Of a DNA stretch of 64,000 bases, positions 36,997 to 46,861 are shown piece by piece. A program made the translations under genes and the position numbers. The notes under the pieces were generated by a model. The model had not been told where the DNA came from. It did not search any database and saw only the letters and a list, made by a program, of their open reading frames with translations. Source of the DNA: Duganella fentianensis (GTDB lineage Bacteria > Pseudomonadota > Gammaproteobacteria > Burkholderiales > Burkholderiaceae_D); the NCBI RefSeq assembly GCF_009857835.1, contig NZ_WWCL01000004.1, positions 310,001 to 374,000 of the forward strand, written 5' to 3'. The stretch's first letter is position 1. Each line of letters begins with the position of its first letter.

Positions 36997-37308
36997 ATGT
37001 ACGCGGTCATAAAAACCGGTGGCAAACAGTATAAAGTTGTCGCTGGCGAAAAACTCAAAGTAGAACAGATACCTGCAGACATTGGTTCCGAACTCACTAT
37101 CGACCAAGTCCTCGCCGTTGGCGAAGGCGAGAGCATCAAGTTCGGTGCTCCTCTGGTTGAAGGTGCGAAGGTACTGGTTACTGTTGTGGCACACGGTCGT
37201 CACGATAAAGTGAAGATTTTCAAGATGCGTCGTCGTAAGCACTACCAGAAGCATCAAGGCCATCGCCAAAATTACACCGAAATCCAAATCGTATCGATCA
37301 ACGGCTAA
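36997..37308 (+). CDS. rplU: 50S ribosomal protein L21
   Basis: 103 residues, the usual length. It begins [14 protein letters not shown] and carries the L21 signature [16 protein letters not shown] near the C-terminus. GAGG at 36984-36987 supports the ATG at 36997, and the in-frame ATG at 36979 is too far upstream. Part of the large subunit, contacting 23S rRNA. First gene of the rplU-rpmA unit, under a near-consensus promoter. Confidence 0.97.
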   Translation: MYAVIKTGGKQYKVVAGEKLKVEQIPADIGSELTIDQVLAVGEGESIKFGAPLVEGAKVLVTVVAHGRHDKVKIFKMRRRKHYQKHQGHRQNYTEIQIVSING

Positions 37309-37347
37309 TCGCCGCTTGCCCGAGAATTAGTATCCAAGGAGTCTTAA

Positions 37348-37605
37348 ATGGCACACAAAAAAGGCGGCGGCACTACGCGAAATGGTCGTGACTCAGAATC
37401 AAAACGTCTGGGCGTTAAAGTGTACGGCGGTCAATCGATCAACGCCGGCGGCATCATTATTCGTCAACGCGGCACCCCAGTGCGCGCTGGCGAAGGCGTA
37501 GGTACCGGCAAAGACCACACCCTGTTCGCTCTGGTGGACGGCAAGGTCAAGTTCGTGACCAAGGGCGTAGGCTCGAAGCAGTACGTTACCGTAGTAGCAG
37601 CGTAA
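37348..37605 (+). CDS. rpmA: 50S ribosomal protein L27
   Basis: 85 residues starting [16 protein letters not shown], with the conserved [11 protein letters not shown] and IIRQRGT. The N-terminal tail of L27 reaches the peptidyl-transferase centre; no cleavable extension is present. AAGGAG precedes the start, 39 bp after rplU. A terminator follows before obgE. Confidence 0.97.
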   Translation: MAHKKGGGTTRNGRDSESKRLGVKVYGGQSINAGGIIIRQRGTPVRAGEGVGTGKDHTLFALVDGKVKFVTKGVGSKQYVTVVAA

Positions 37606-37650
37606 ATCACGCTAGCGGCCCGCTGCGATGACGCGCGGGCTGATTTGTAA

Positions 37651-38826
<1,176 letters not shown>

Positions 38827-38833
38827 GTTTGCC

Positions 38834-38851
38834 ACTTAGTGTTCACTAAGT
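38834..38851. repeat. 18-bp near-perfect palindrome after obgE
   Basis: ACTTAGTG-TT-CACTAAGT has two exact 8-bp inverted arms (38834-38841 and 38844-38851). It begins 7 bp past the obgE stop and is separate from the terminator at 38875. It could be a short hairpin or a protein-binding site. Confidence 0.5.
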
Positions 38852-38874
38852 CTCGACGTACCCTCTGCATCACC

Positions 38875-38907
38875 GGCATAATCAGTTATCAGCTGATTAT
38901 GCCTTTC
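38875..38907 (+). terminator. Terminator after obgE
   Basis: GGCATAATCAG at 38875-38885 pairs exactly with CTGATTATGCC at 38893-38903, loop 7, followed by TTT. Perfect 11-bp stem between obgE and proB. Confidence 0.8.
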
Positions 38908-39049
38908 CACTCTGCGCCCGCGCTGCCATCGCAGCACGGGTGACTGCTAGCGGCAAAGCCGGGCAATCCGCCCCACACCATTACAGCGCTGTATGTTTTT
39001 GGCCTCGTGCCGAAGTTTTTCGTTCGCTTGTTTTGAGAGTTGCCGCATC

Positions 39050-40168
39050 ATGAAATCCGTAATACAGAACGCCCAACGCATCATCATCAAAGTCGGTTCT
39101 TCGCTGGTCACCAACGACGGCCGTGGTCTGGACCATGACGCCATTGCCCGCTGGGCCGCCCAGATTGCCGGCCTGCGCGCGCTCGACAAGCAGGTGGTGC
39201 TGGTCAGCTCGGGCGCAATTGCCGAAGGCATGCTGCGGCTCGGCTTCGAACAGCGCCCGACGGATATCCATGAACTGCAGGCCTGTGCTGCCGTGGGCCA
39301 GATGGGGCTGGCGCAGATTTACGAAACCAGTTTCCGCGCGCACCAGCTGGGCACGGCGCAAGTGCTGCTGACCCATGCCGATCTGGCCGACCGCGAACGC
39401 TATCTGAATGCCCGGTCCACCCTGACTACCTTGCTGCGCCTGGGCGTGGTCCCCATCATCAACGAGAACGATACGGTGGTGACGGACGAAATCAAGTTTG
39501 GCGACAACGATACGCTGGGTGCACTGGTGGCCAACCTGATCGAAGCCGATGCGCTGATCATCCTGACCGACCAGCATGGCCTGTACAGCGCCGATCCGCG
39601 CAAGGACCCGAATGCGGTGCTGATCCAGCAGGGCGAGGCCGGCGATCCGGCACTGGAAGCCATGGCCGGCGGCGCCGGCAGCAGCATAGGCCGCGGCGGC
39701 ATGCTGACCAAGATACTGGCGGCCAAGCGGGCCGCCAAATCGGGTGCCCATACCATCATTGCGTGGGGTCGCGACAGCGACGTGCTGGCGCGGCTGGCGC
39801 AGGGTGAGGCAATCGGCACCCAGCTGGTGGCACGGACGGGCCACCTGACGGCCCGTAAGCAGTGGATGGCCGACCATCTGCATACGGCAGGGCAGGTCGT
39901 GCTCGATGCGGGCGCCGTGCAGAAGCTGAGCAAGGAAGGCAAGTCGCTGCTACCTATCGGCGTGATTGAAGTGAAGGGCGAATTCGGCCGCGGCGCCGTG
40001 ATTACCTGCGTCAGCGAGCAGGGCGTGGCACTGGCGCGCGGCATCTGCAATTACAGCAGCACCGAAACCCGCCGCATTATGCGCAAGCCTTCCAGCGAAA
40101 TCGAAGCCCTGCTGGGCTTCGTGGAAGGGCAGGAGCTGATCCACCGCGACAACCTGGTACTGATCTGA
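39050..40168 (+). CDS. proB: Glutamate 5-kinase
   Basis: 372 residues from the ATG at 39050, where the family start [20 protein letters not shown] begins; upstream in-frame codons are non-homologous. The kinase domain (about 1-260) has [15 protein letters not shown] and the [13 protein letters not shown] block. A C-terminal PUA domain covers about 275-365. It phosphorylates glutamate as the first step to proline and is usually feedback-inhibited by proline. proA is not in the window. Separated from obgE by a terminator. Confidence 0.95.
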   Translation: MKSVIQNAQRIIIKVGSSLVTNDGRGLDHDAIARWAAQIAGLRALDKQVVLVSSGAIAEGMLRLGFEQRPTDIHELQACAAVGQMGLAQIYETSFRAHQLGTAQVLLTHADLADRERYLNARSTLTTLLRLGVVPIINENDTVVTDEIKFGDNDTLGALVANLIEADALIILTDQHGLYSADPRKDPNAVLIQQGEAGDPALEAMAGGAGSSIGRGGMLTKILAAKRAAKSGAHTIIAWGRDSDVLARLAQGEAIGTQLVARTGHLTARKQWMADHLHTAGQVVLDAGAVQKLSKEGKSLLPIGVIEVKGEFGRGAVITCVSEQGVALARGICNYSSTETRRIMRKPSSEIEALLGFVEGQELIHRDNLVLI

Positions 40169-40205
40169 TCGATGCTGCCCGGGGGCACGCGGTGCCGGGC
40201 CAGTG

Positions 40206-41417
40206 TCAGAAGTACTGCACCGGACGGCTGGCAGGATCGGCGCGGGTGATGATCTCCGCCATATCGGCTTGCGGCGGATAGATCCAGACGGTGTTGATGT
40301 TCGCCTTCAGCTCAGCCGCTGCGGGGCCGGACATTTTCACCGTGCGCTGCCAGCCTTCCGTGTAGACCGCATCGTCTGATCCCAGCGACAGGCAGGTAAC
40401 ATAGACCGGCTGGTCATACGGTATGGCTGGCAGTCCCAATACATCCGCCATGGCGTTGTGACCGGCCGAGCGGCCCAGATTCATCGCGTGCTGGCAGGAC
40501 ATGAGGGCGTAATTACCCTGATCATCGGCCGCAGCATGGGCGACATCGCCCGTGGCGTAAATATCGCTGGTGCCGACGCGTAGCGCGGGCGTCACGTGTA
40601 ATCGGCCGAAGCTGTCGCGCTCGCCGCTGATCTGCGTGGCCAGCGTGCTGGCGCGGGCGCCGGCAGTCCAGATGACGGTGTGGGCTTCGATGCGGCTGCC
40701 GTCGGCAGTGGTAATGCCTTGCGCATCGACCGTGGCGACGGCCTGCCCGAGCCGCAGGCTCACGCCCTTGTTGCGCAGCGACTGTTCGATGACCTCACGC
40801 GGGCCAGCGCCCAGATCGGGACCGATTTCCGTGGCCCGCTCCACGATGAGCACCTCTACCGCTGCATCCTCACCCAGTATGGCGCGCAGGCGGGCCGGCA
40901 TTTCGGCCGCCGTTTCGATACCGGTAAAGCCGCCGCCGCACACCACCACCGTATTGCGTGCCCGGCTAGCCGGGCGCTGCGCCAGTGTTTGCAGGTGTGC
41001 TGCCAGCTGCTGCGCGTCGCCGAGCTGGTCGACGCTGTAGGCATACTCGTTCAGGCCCGGTAGCGCAGGGCGGAACAGCGTGCTGCCGCTGGCCAGTATC
41101 AGTTTGTCGTAGCTGAATAATTGTTCCTTGCCGTCGGCCGTGCGGTAGTGGACTGCATGGTCCTGCGCATGTATCTGCTGCACCGTGCCGGCGATGTAGT
41201 GCACACCTGCTGCTTCGAACAGCGCCACCAGCGATGGATTCATGCCCGACAGGTCGGCTTCGTACAGACGCGGGCGCACATGCAGCTCGGGCTGGGGCGA
41301 GATGACGGTGATTTCCACTGCGGCCTGCTGGCCTTCCAGATGGCGCAGACGCGCTGCCGCCAGCGCGCTCCACATGCCGGCGAAGCCTGTGCCTATGATC
41401 AGTATCTGTTTGCTCAT
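40206..41417 (-). CDS. Type II NADH dehydrogenase-like FAD oxidoreductase
   Basis: 403 residues. The N-terminal FAD site is IIGTGFAGMWSALAAA, and the second nucleotide site VVVCGGGFTGIETAAEM is near 160. TSDIYATGDVAH is the FAD-contact motif near the C-terminus. The protein lacks clear membrane helices, as in NDH-2, which attaches by an amphipathic C-terminus and passes electrons from NADH to quinones. It is divergent to an Rrf2 regulator, and a dyad matching the regulator's own operator overlaps its promoter, so it is probably the main target. Some relatives are quinone reductases induced by stress. Confidence 0.85.
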   Translation of the reverse strand: MSKQILIIGTGFAGMWSALAAARLRHLEGQQAAVEITVISPQPELHVRPRLYEADLSGMNPSLVALFEAAGVHYIAGTVQQIHAQDHAVHYRTADGKEQLFSYDKLILASGSTLFRPALPGLNEYAYSVDQLGDAQQLAAHLQTLAQRPASRARNTVVVCGGGFTGIETAAEMPARLRAILGEDAAVEVLIVERATEIGPDLGAGPREVIEQSLRNKGVSLRLGQAVATVDAQGITTADGSRIEAHTVIWTAGARASTLATQISGERDSFGRLHVTPALRVGTSDIYATGDVAHAAADDQGNYALMSCQHAMNLGRSAGHNAMADVLGLPAIPYDQPVYVTCLSLGSDDAVYTEGWQRTVKMSGPAAAELKANINTVWIYPPQADMAEIITRADPASRPVQYF

Positions 41418-41436
41418 GGTGTTATCCTTTCGTTGA

Positions 41437-41463
41437 AAACTACGACTATATTGGTCGTAGTTT
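41437..41463. promoter_or_regulatory. Operator 1 over the NADH dehydrogenase promoter
   Basis: AAACTACGAC (41437-41446) and GTCGTAGTTT (41454-41463) are exact inverted repeats with a 7-bp spacer. On the minus strand they overlap TATAGT (41446-41451), which has TTGCGT 17 bp upstream. The core CGAC-N7-GTCG recurs in operator 2. Confidence 0.8.
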
Positions 41464-41502
41464 GTAAACGCAAGCGTTTTAGTGGGTGCATGCTAAAATA
41501 TG

Positions 41503-41517
41503 CGACTAATTTTGTCG
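41503..41517. promoter_or_regulatory. Operator 2 ahead of the Rrf2 gene
   Basis: CGACTAATTTTGTCG repeats the CGAC-N7-GTCG core of operator 1 and matches it at 12 of 15 positions. It follows the extended -10 TGCTAAAAT (41491-41499) and ends 10 bp before the regulator's ATG, as expected for autoregulation. Confidence 0.75.
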
Positions 41518-41527
41518 GAGTTTTAAC

Positions 41528-42049
41528 ATGGCGCACATCAGTTCGGGAGTCGAGTACGGCCTGCATTGCCTGCTATTCCTGGTCAGTGAAGCTGGCACAG
41601 GGCGTGAGGCGAGCGTGCGCGATCTGGCCGAGTTACAGGGCGTGCCGGCCGATTTTCTGGCCAAGATTTTTACCAAGCTGGCCAAGGCAGGGCTGGTGGC
41701 GGCGACCGAAGGCGTGAAGGGCGGCTTTATGCTGGCGCGCCCCGCCAGCAAAATTAGTGTGCTCGATGTGGTGCGCGCCATTGACGGCGAGCGGGCGCTA
41801 TTCGAATGCCGTGAAATCCGTGCGCGCTGTGCCGTGTTCGATGGTGCGCCGCCGGCCTGGGCAATCTCGGGCACCTGCGGCGTGCATGCGGTGATGCTGG
41901 ATGCCCAGCAGCGTATGGAACAGGCGCTGGCGGAGCAAAGCCTGCAGGATCTGGTCGAGCGGGTGGGGCGCAAAAGCCCCGCCAGCTTCGAGACCAAAGT
42001 CGTCAACTGGCTGGGCGAGCGGGCCGGCAAGCGCACCGCCAAGGCCTAG
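41528..42049 (+). CDS. Rrf2 family transcriptional regulator
   Basis: 173 residues. The N-terminal winged helix begins MAHISSGVEYGLHCLLFL, with RDLAELQGVPADFLAKIFTKLAKAGLV and the wing KGGFMLARP. Three cysteines follow (C94, C101, C117), a spacing that could hold a 2Fe-2S or 4Fe-4S cluster as in IscR or NsrR. The long tail after residue 140 is basic. The two dyads in the divergent promoter region fit control of itself and the NADH dehydrogenase-like gene. The signal (redox, NO or iron) is not readable from the sequence. Confidence 0.88.
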   Translation: MAHISSGVEYGLHCLLFLVSEAGTGREASVRDLAELQGVPADFLAKIFTKLAKAGLVAATEGVKGGFMLARPASKISVLDVVRAIDGERALFECREIRARCAVFDGAPPAWAISGTCGVHAVMLDAQQRMEQALAEQSLQDLVERVGRKSPASFETKVVNWLGERAGKRTAKA

Positions 42050-42074
42050 GTTCAGAGTCTTCTATCCGTCGTTG

Positions 42075-42536
42075 TCACAGCCACTTGTGATAAATGACGA
42101 AGCCCGGCTTTTCCGCGACCTTGTCATAAAGCTGCATGGCAGTATGGTTGGTTTCGCGGGTTTGCCAGTACACGCGGGCGATACCGGCAGCGCGGGCCTG
42201 CTCATACACGGCATTGATCAGTGCCCGGCCCACGCCCAGACCTCTGGCTTCCTCAACCGTGTACAGGTCCTGCAGATAGCAGCTGGGCGCAAGCTGGGTG
42301 GTACTGCGGTGATAGAGAAAATGCACCATGCCGAGCAGTTTTCCCGAGCGCTCGGCAACCATGGCGTGCATAGGCTCATAGGCATCCAGGAAGCGCGCCC
42401 ACGTCATGCGGGTAATTTCCGGCGCCAGCGCGGTTTCGCCGCTGCGGCCGTAGAAGGCGTTGTAGCCATCCCAGAGCGGCAGCCAGGCAGCAAGGTCGCT
42501 TTTCTGCACAGTGCGAATAATCAGCTGGTCGCTCAT
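42075..42536 (-). CDS. GNAT family N-acetyltransferase
   Basis: 153 residues from the ATG at 42536 (MSDQLIIR). The acetyl-CoA-binding block is YLQDLYTVEEARGLGVGRALINAVYEQA, with the R/Q-x-x-G-x-G/A core as GLGVGRA. GNAT enzymes acetylate small amines, antibiotics or protein termini. The neighbours (Rrf2, HAF-repeat protein) do not point to a substrate. The end is 25 bp from the convergent Rrf2 gene. Confidence 0.87.
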   Translation of the reverse strand: MSDQLIIRTVQKSDLAAWLPLWDGYNAFYGRSGETALAPEITRMTWARFLDAYEPMHAMVAERSGKLLGMVHFLYHRSTTQLAPSCYLQDLYTVEEARGLGVGRALINAVYEQARAAGIARVYWQTRETNHTAMQLYDKVAEKPGFVIYHKWL

Positions 42537-42572
42537 GGGTAGGCTTTGCGGCATTCAGGGCTTCAAGGCAGG

Positions 42573-43703
42573 CTAGAACGAAAACGTGCCGAAGCCGCGC
42601 AGCTGGATACCCCGATAGCGGCGGTGGTAGAGCACCATAGCGCCGGCGGCCAGCAGCACGATGCAGATCAGCGTCATGAACTCCTGCGGCGAGCGCACCA
42701 CGGTGGCGATGGCGTTCGAACGCATGGTCGATGCTTCGAATTTCCTGCCCTGGAACTGGGCGCCGACTACCAGTTCCTGATTGTTGATGCTGTTGACCAG
42801 ATACAGCCCGTGGCCGCCCGGATGTACCGTCATTTTTCCATCGCGGTAGACAAACGAGCGGCGTTCGTCGCCGATCAGAATGGTACCCACCACATGGCCG
42901 GCGCTGTTGATGGCCGTGGCGAAGCTGTCGCCGTAGCCTATCATGTCGCCCAGATCGACCATGTTTTCGCCGTCGTACATAAAGGCGTGCCAGCGTCCAC
43001 TGGCGGTACTGGCAGCACCGACCACCACGCCGTCGTCGTTGATGGCGCTGGCCGAGCTGGCGCGGCCGCCCGGCAGCGTGCCCAGATTGATCATGCCGCT
43101 GCCGGGGCGGTAGAGGAAGGCGCGACGGTAGCCGTCGCTGAGCGCAGCCGTGCCGACGATCTCGCCATGATTATTGATGCCGCTGGCGTAGCTGATATTG
43201 CCGCCCAGCGTGCCCAGATCGGTCAGCACGCCATCGCTGTCGGCGACGTATGCGTGGAAGTAGTTGTCGCTGGTGTCGGCAAAGCCGACTACCTGACCGG
43301 CGGTGTTGATGGCAGCGCCATAGCTGCTGTTGCCGCCCAGCGTGCCGAGGTCGCGCATGCCGCGTTCTTTGCTGTAGATGAAGGCGCGCCACTGGCGCCG
43401 GCTGTTCTGTGCCGTGCCTACTACCATGCCGTTGGCATTGATGCCTTTGGTGTAGCTCTCGCCGCCGCCCAGCGTACCCAGCTCGATCACCTGCTGCCGG
43501 TCGTAGAGGATGGCGCGCTGTGTGCCTTCCTCGACGTTCTGGATGATGCCCGCCACCTGCCCGCGCGCGTTGATGTCGACCGCGATGCTGGCTTCTTCGT
43601 TTTTGACGGCGATGCCGACCGGGTTAAGTTTCTCTGCCGCCGCGATGCCGGTATAGCCAAACAAGACAGCAGCCAATAGCACTGAACTGGTGGTTCGCAG
43701 CAT
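42573..43703 (-). CDS. HAF-repeat exported protein with C-terminal membrane anchor
   Basis: 376 residues from the ATG at 43703, with AAGGAG 8 bases upstream. A signal peptide (about 1-24) is followed by at least six HAF-type repeats, each carrying LGTLGG and an AINxxGxVVG unit that together resemble a beta-propeller or solenoid. Near residue 345 a hydrophobic segment, TLICIVLLAAGAMVLY, and a basic tail form a membrane anchor. It does not have the PEP-x-CTERM motif that many HAF proteins in this group carry, so the anchor is different. Function unknown; HAF proteins are typical of the surface and matrix. It ends 36 bp before the GNAT gene. Confidence 0.85.
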   Translation of the reverse strand: MLRTTSSVLLAAVLFGYTGIAAAEKLNPVGIAVKNEEASIAVDINARGQVAGIIQNVEEGTQRAILYDRQQVIELGTLGGGESYTKGINANGMVVGTAQNSRRQWRAFIYSKERGMRDLGTLGGNSSYGAAINTAGQVVGFADTSDNYFHAYVADSDGVLTDLGTLGGNISYASGINNHGEIVGTAALSDGYRRAFLYRPGSGMINLGTLPGGRASSASAINDDGVVVGAASTASGRWHAFMYDGENMVDLGDMIGYGDSFATAINSAGHVVGTILIGDERRSFVYRDGKMTVHPGGHGLYLVNSINNQELVVGAQFQGRKFEASTMRSNAIATVVRSPQEFMTLICIVLLAAGAMVLYHRRYRGIQLRGFGTFSF

Positions 43704-43861
43704 CACGCATCTCCTTGACAGGTATTAGATATGCAACAGAAGAGCGTTGAATATATAACATCTAAAATCGAAACACAGCGAATTTTTAGCTACTTGATCC
43801 AGTGTTTTAAATAGCGGGAATCTATTGCTGCTGCGTGCGTAATCGCGCTGCCTGCTGCGCT

Positions 43862-44509
43862 TCAGGCATGCGCCGGGGCGGGCGTTTTGCTGCGGTAATC
43901 GCACAGGTCCTGCTGCATGCAGTTCCAGCATTCGGGTTTGCGTGCCTTGCAGGTATAGCGGCCGTGCAGGATCAGCCAGTGGTGGGCATCGTGCAGGAAT
44001 TCACGCGGGACGAATTTGAGCAGCTTCTGTTCGACGATGTCGACATTCTTGCCGGGAGCTAGCCCGGTGCGGTTGGCCACGCGGAAGATGTGGGTATCCA
44101 CTGCCATGGTGGGTTCGCCGAAAGCCGTGTTGAGCACCACGTTGGCCGTCTTGCGGCCCACGCCGGGCAGGGCTTCCAGTGCTTCGCGCTGGCGCGGCAC
44201 TTCGCCGCCATGCAGTTCCAGCAGCATGCGGCAGGTGGCGATCACATTCTTGGCCTTGGTCTTGTACAGGCCTATGGTCTGGATATAGCTCTTTAATTCT
44301 TCTTCGCCCAGCGCGAGCATGGCGGCCGGGGTATTCGCCACCGGATACAGCTTGCGCGTGGCCTTGTTGACGCCGACGTCGGTAGCCTGGGCCGACAGCA
44401 GCACGGCGATCAGCAGTTCGAACGGGGTGGTGTATTCCAGTTCCGTGACGGGTTTCGGGTTGGCGGCGCGGAAGCGCTCGAACATGGTCTGGCGGGTTTG
44501 CTTGTTCAT
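43862..44509 (-). CDS. nth: Endonuclease III
   Basis: 215 residues. Helix-hairpin-helix LPGVGRKTA with the catalytic lysine K120, the catalytic aspartate D138 in AVDTHIFRVANR, and four cysteines in C-x6-C-x2-C-x5-C for a [4Fe-4S] cluster near the C-terminus. All match E. coli Nth. It removes oxidised pyrimidines and cuts the abasic strand. It is placed directly after an RsxB-like gene, and nth-rnfB neighbours are frequent in proteobacteria. Confidence 0.95.
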   Translation of the reverse strand: MNKQTRQTMFERFRAANPKPVTELEYTTPFELLIAVLLSAQATDVGVNKATRKLYPVANTPAAMLALGEEELKSYIQTIGLYKTKAKNVIATCRMLLELHGGEVPRQREALEALPGVGRKTANVVLNTAFGEPTMAVDTHIFRVANRTGLAPGKNVDIVEQKLLKFVPREFLHDAHHWLILHGRYTCKARKPECWNCMQQDLCDYRSKTPAPAHA

Positions 44510-44538
44510 GCGTGGTGGTGATTTCTGCTTGGCTGGCG

Positions 44539-44578
44539 GATGGTGGCTGATCGTGGCAGATAGTGGCGAATACTGGCG
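44539..44578. repeat. Four tandem 10-bp repeats between rsxB and nth
   Basis: GATGGTGGCT, GATCGTGGCA, GATAGTGGCG and AATACTGGCG lie head to tail, with consensus GATNGTGGCN. The block fills the short gap between the rsxB-like stop and the nth start, within the shared minus-strand transcript. Confidence 0.7.
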
Positions 44579-44581
44579 CTG

Positions 44582-45259
44582 TTAGGCTTTGCCTTCGGCT
44601 TCCTTGCGCAGGCGCGCTCTTTCCATGGCGGCGGCGATGATGGCGCGCTTGCGCTCTTTCTCGGCGGCGTCGGCATCGGTGGCCGGATCAAGCGCTTCCA
44701 CCGCCTTCATTTTGGCCACGGCTTTGGCGGCCAGACGGGCATCGTTTTCATCTTTATCGCGTTGCAGGCGCAGGGCACGGAAATCGTGGCGTTCGCGCGC
44801 AGCGTCAGCCTGTGCGGCCGTCCACGCCTGCCAGCCAGTCTGCTCTGTGACGGGGTACATGACGATGCAGTCGACCGGGCAGGGTGCCACGCACAGATCG
44901 CAACCGGTGCACAGCTCGGGCACGATGGTGTGCATCAGTTTGGCCGCGCCGACGATGGCATCCACCGGGCAGGCCTGTATGCACAGCGTGCAGCCTATGC
45001 ACAGGGCCGGATCGATATAGGCCACGGCACGCGGACGTTCCAGACCGTTGACGGGATTGAGCGGAATGACCGGATAGCCGGTCAGGGCCGACAGCCGCTG
45101 TATGCCTTCCGCGCCACCGGGCGGACACTGGTTGATCGCGGCGCTGCCGTCGGCGATGGCTTGCGCATACGGGCGGCAGCCCTGGTAGCCACATTTGGTG
45201 CACTGGGTTTGCGGCAGCAGGTCTTCGATACGGTCAGCGAGAGTGGGCTTGGTAGACAC
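44582..45259 (-). CDS. rsxB: RnfB/RsxB-like ferredoxin domain protein
   Basis: 225 residues. The Fe-S domain near residues 18-45 has CTKCGYQGC and a fourth cysteine in NQCPPGG. Two ferredoxin motifs follow: [16 protein letters not shown] and [16 protein letters not shown]. This is RnfB of the electron-transport complex, but the N-terminal membrane helix of E. coli RsxB is missing and no other rnf/rsx gene is near, so it is probably a soluble relative. The C-terminal 70 residues are charged and coiled-coil-like. It is upstream of nth on the same strand, which suggests shared expression and perhaps redox support of Fe-S enzymes (inference). Confidence 0.82.
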   Translation of the reverse strand: MSTKPTLADRIEDLLPQTQCTKCGYQGCRPYAQAIADGSAAINQCPPGGAEGIQRLSALTGYPVIPLNPVNGLERPRAVAYIDPALCIGCTLCIQACPVDAIVGAAKLMHTIVPELCTGCDLCVAPCPVDCIVMYPVTEQTGWQAWTAAQADAARERHDFRALRLQRDKDENDARLAAKAVAKMKAVEALDPATDADAAEKERKRAIIAAAMERARLRKEAEGKA

Positions 45260-45318
45260 GGCAGAGTGACGTCTTAAATCGTAAAAGCGTCATTATCCGC
45301 CAAATCGGCCAGCGAGAG

Positions 45319-45365
45319 AAAAACGGGGCCGGATCCGCTGCCTGCGCAGCGTGATCCGGCCCCGT
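45319..45365 (-). terminator. Strong terminator after phaZ
   Basis: On the minus strand the 13-bp arms at 45353-45365 and 45323-45335 (ACGGGGCCGGATC and its complement) pair exactly, extended by CGCTGC/GCAGCG with one bulge. A T-run (45319-45323, read in minus) follows. Ends the phaZ transcript. Confidence 0.88.
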
Positions 45366-45409
45366 GTGGCGGCCTAGCGGCCGCTCAGGCCTGCCTTGCA
45401 GGCGCAGGC

Positions 45410-46645
45410 TTAACCGTGATTCTTGATGAACTCGGTGATTTTCGGGCACACCTGCTCGCGCCAGCGGCGGCCGGAGAAGATGCCGTAGTGGCCGGCCTGC
45501 GGTGCCACGAAGTCCTGCTGCATATTAGCCGGGATGTTGCAGCACAGGTCGTGCGCAGCCTGGGTCTGGCCGGCACCGGAAATGTCATCGAGCTCGCCTT
45601 CCACGGTGAACAGGGCGACGGTGGTGATGTCCTGCGGACGTACCGGTTTGCCGCCCACTTTCCACGTACCCTTGGGCAGCGCATGTTCCTGGAACACGGT
45701 GCGGATGGTGTCGAGGTAGTATTCGGCCGGCATGTCCAGCACGGCGTTGTACTCGTCGTAGAACTTGCGGTGGCTTTCTGCCGTTTCCTGATCGCCTTCG
45801 ACCAGATGCATGTAGAACTCGCGGTGGCTCTGCGCATGGCGGCCCGGATTCATGGCGATAAAGCCGGCGTGCTGCAGGAAGCCCGGATAGACCTTGCGGC
45901 CAAAGCCCGGATAGTTAGGCGGCACCGAGTAGATCACGGTGTTTTCGAACCACGAGAATTTCTTCTCGACGGCCAGATTGTTCACGGCCGTGGGCGAACG
46001 GCGCGGATCGATAGGGCCGCCCATCATGGTCATGGTCTTCGGCAGCTTCGGATCCTTGTCGGTGGCCATCAGCGAAATGGCGGCCAGCACCGGCACGGTA
46101 GGCTGGCAGACGGAAATCACGTGCAGGTCCGGGCCCAGCAGGCGGATGAATTCCTGCACGTAGTAGATGTAGTCGTCCAGATGGAAGGCGCCGGCCGACA
46201 TCGGTACCATGCGCGCATCGGTCCAGTCGGTGATGTAGACGTCGTGATCGAGCAGCAGACCGCGCACGGTATCGCGCAGCAGCGTGGAGTGGTGTCCCGA
46301 CAACGGCGCCACCAGCAGCACGGTAGGCTGCTTGAGCGCCTTGATCTGCTTGTCGCTGAGCGCTTTCTTGAAGTGCAGCAGGCGGCAGAACGGCTTGTTA
46401 ACGGTAACTTCTTCAACGATGCCTACCGTGCCATCCTGTAGTTCGACGTAGTTGATATCGAAAGCCGGCTTTTCGTAGTCTTTGCCGAGCCGGTACATGA
46501 GCTCGTAACCGGCGGCGATACGCTGCGAGAAAGGCGTGTGCGCCAGTGGCGACACGGGATTGGTGAACATTTTGGAGGACGCGTCGGCCCACTGCATCAG
46601 CGGGGTCAGGAACGAGCGTTGCATTTCGTGAAGATGGTAGAGCAT
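45410..46645 (-). CDS. phaZ: Intracellular polyhydroxybutyrate depolymerase
   Basis: 411 residues. It matches the granule-associated PhaZ of the Ralstonia type: the nucleophile is a cysteine in HVISVCQPTVPVLAA (C180), in place of the usual lipase-box serine, and the DWTDAR and DDISG (catalytic Asp) blocks are conserved. It releases 3-hydroxybutyrate units from storage granules in the cytoplasm. The start MLYHLHEMQ is the family start. The PHA-system protein at 48625 is also in the region, though not in one operon. Confidence 0.93.
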   Translation of the reverse strand: MLYHLHEMQRSFLTPLMQWADASSKMFTNPVSPLAHTPFSQRIAAGYELMYRLGKDYEKPAFDINYVELQDGTVGIVEEVTVNKPFCRLLHFKKALSDKQIKALKQPTVLLVAPLSGHHSTLLRDTVRGLLLDHDVYITDWTDARMVPMSAGAFHLDDYIYYVQEFIRLLGPDLHVISVCQPTVPVLAAISLMATDKDPKLPKTMTMMGGPIDPRRSPTAVNNLAVEKKFSWFENTVIYSVPPNYPGFGRKVYPGFLQHAGFIAMNPGRHAQSHREFYMHLVEGDQETAESHRKFYDEYNAVLDMPAEYYLDTIRTVFQEHALPKGTWKVGGKPVRPQDITTVALFTVEGELDDISGAGQTQAAHDLCCNIPANMQQDFVAPQAGHYGIFSGRRWREQVCPKITEFIKNHG

Positions 46646-46811
46646 AGTGTATCCCTGAGGCTAGCGTTTGGTGCGGTGCACCAATTCCGTACATCATAAA
46701 CCAATTATAGGACAGTTTGCCGTAATCGATTGCATTCCCAGATGCTGCTGAGCAAGTCTACGTGTTTTCCACAATGGTTTTTGTGGCTCCAGTATTAGAC
46801 TGATAAGGATG

Positions 46812-46839
46812 AAAAAAAAGCAGCGCGAACGCTGCTTTT
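46812..46839. terminator. Terminator after ferredoxin-NADP reductase
   Basis: AAAAGCAGCG and CGCTGCTTTT at 46816-46839 form a 10-bp stem with a CGAA loop; on the minus strand an unbroken run of T follows (the A-run from 46812). It ends the fdxA-fpr transcript and could also act on the other strand. Confidence 0.88.
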
Positions 46840-46861
46840 CTGTAGGACTAGCGCGCTGCGC

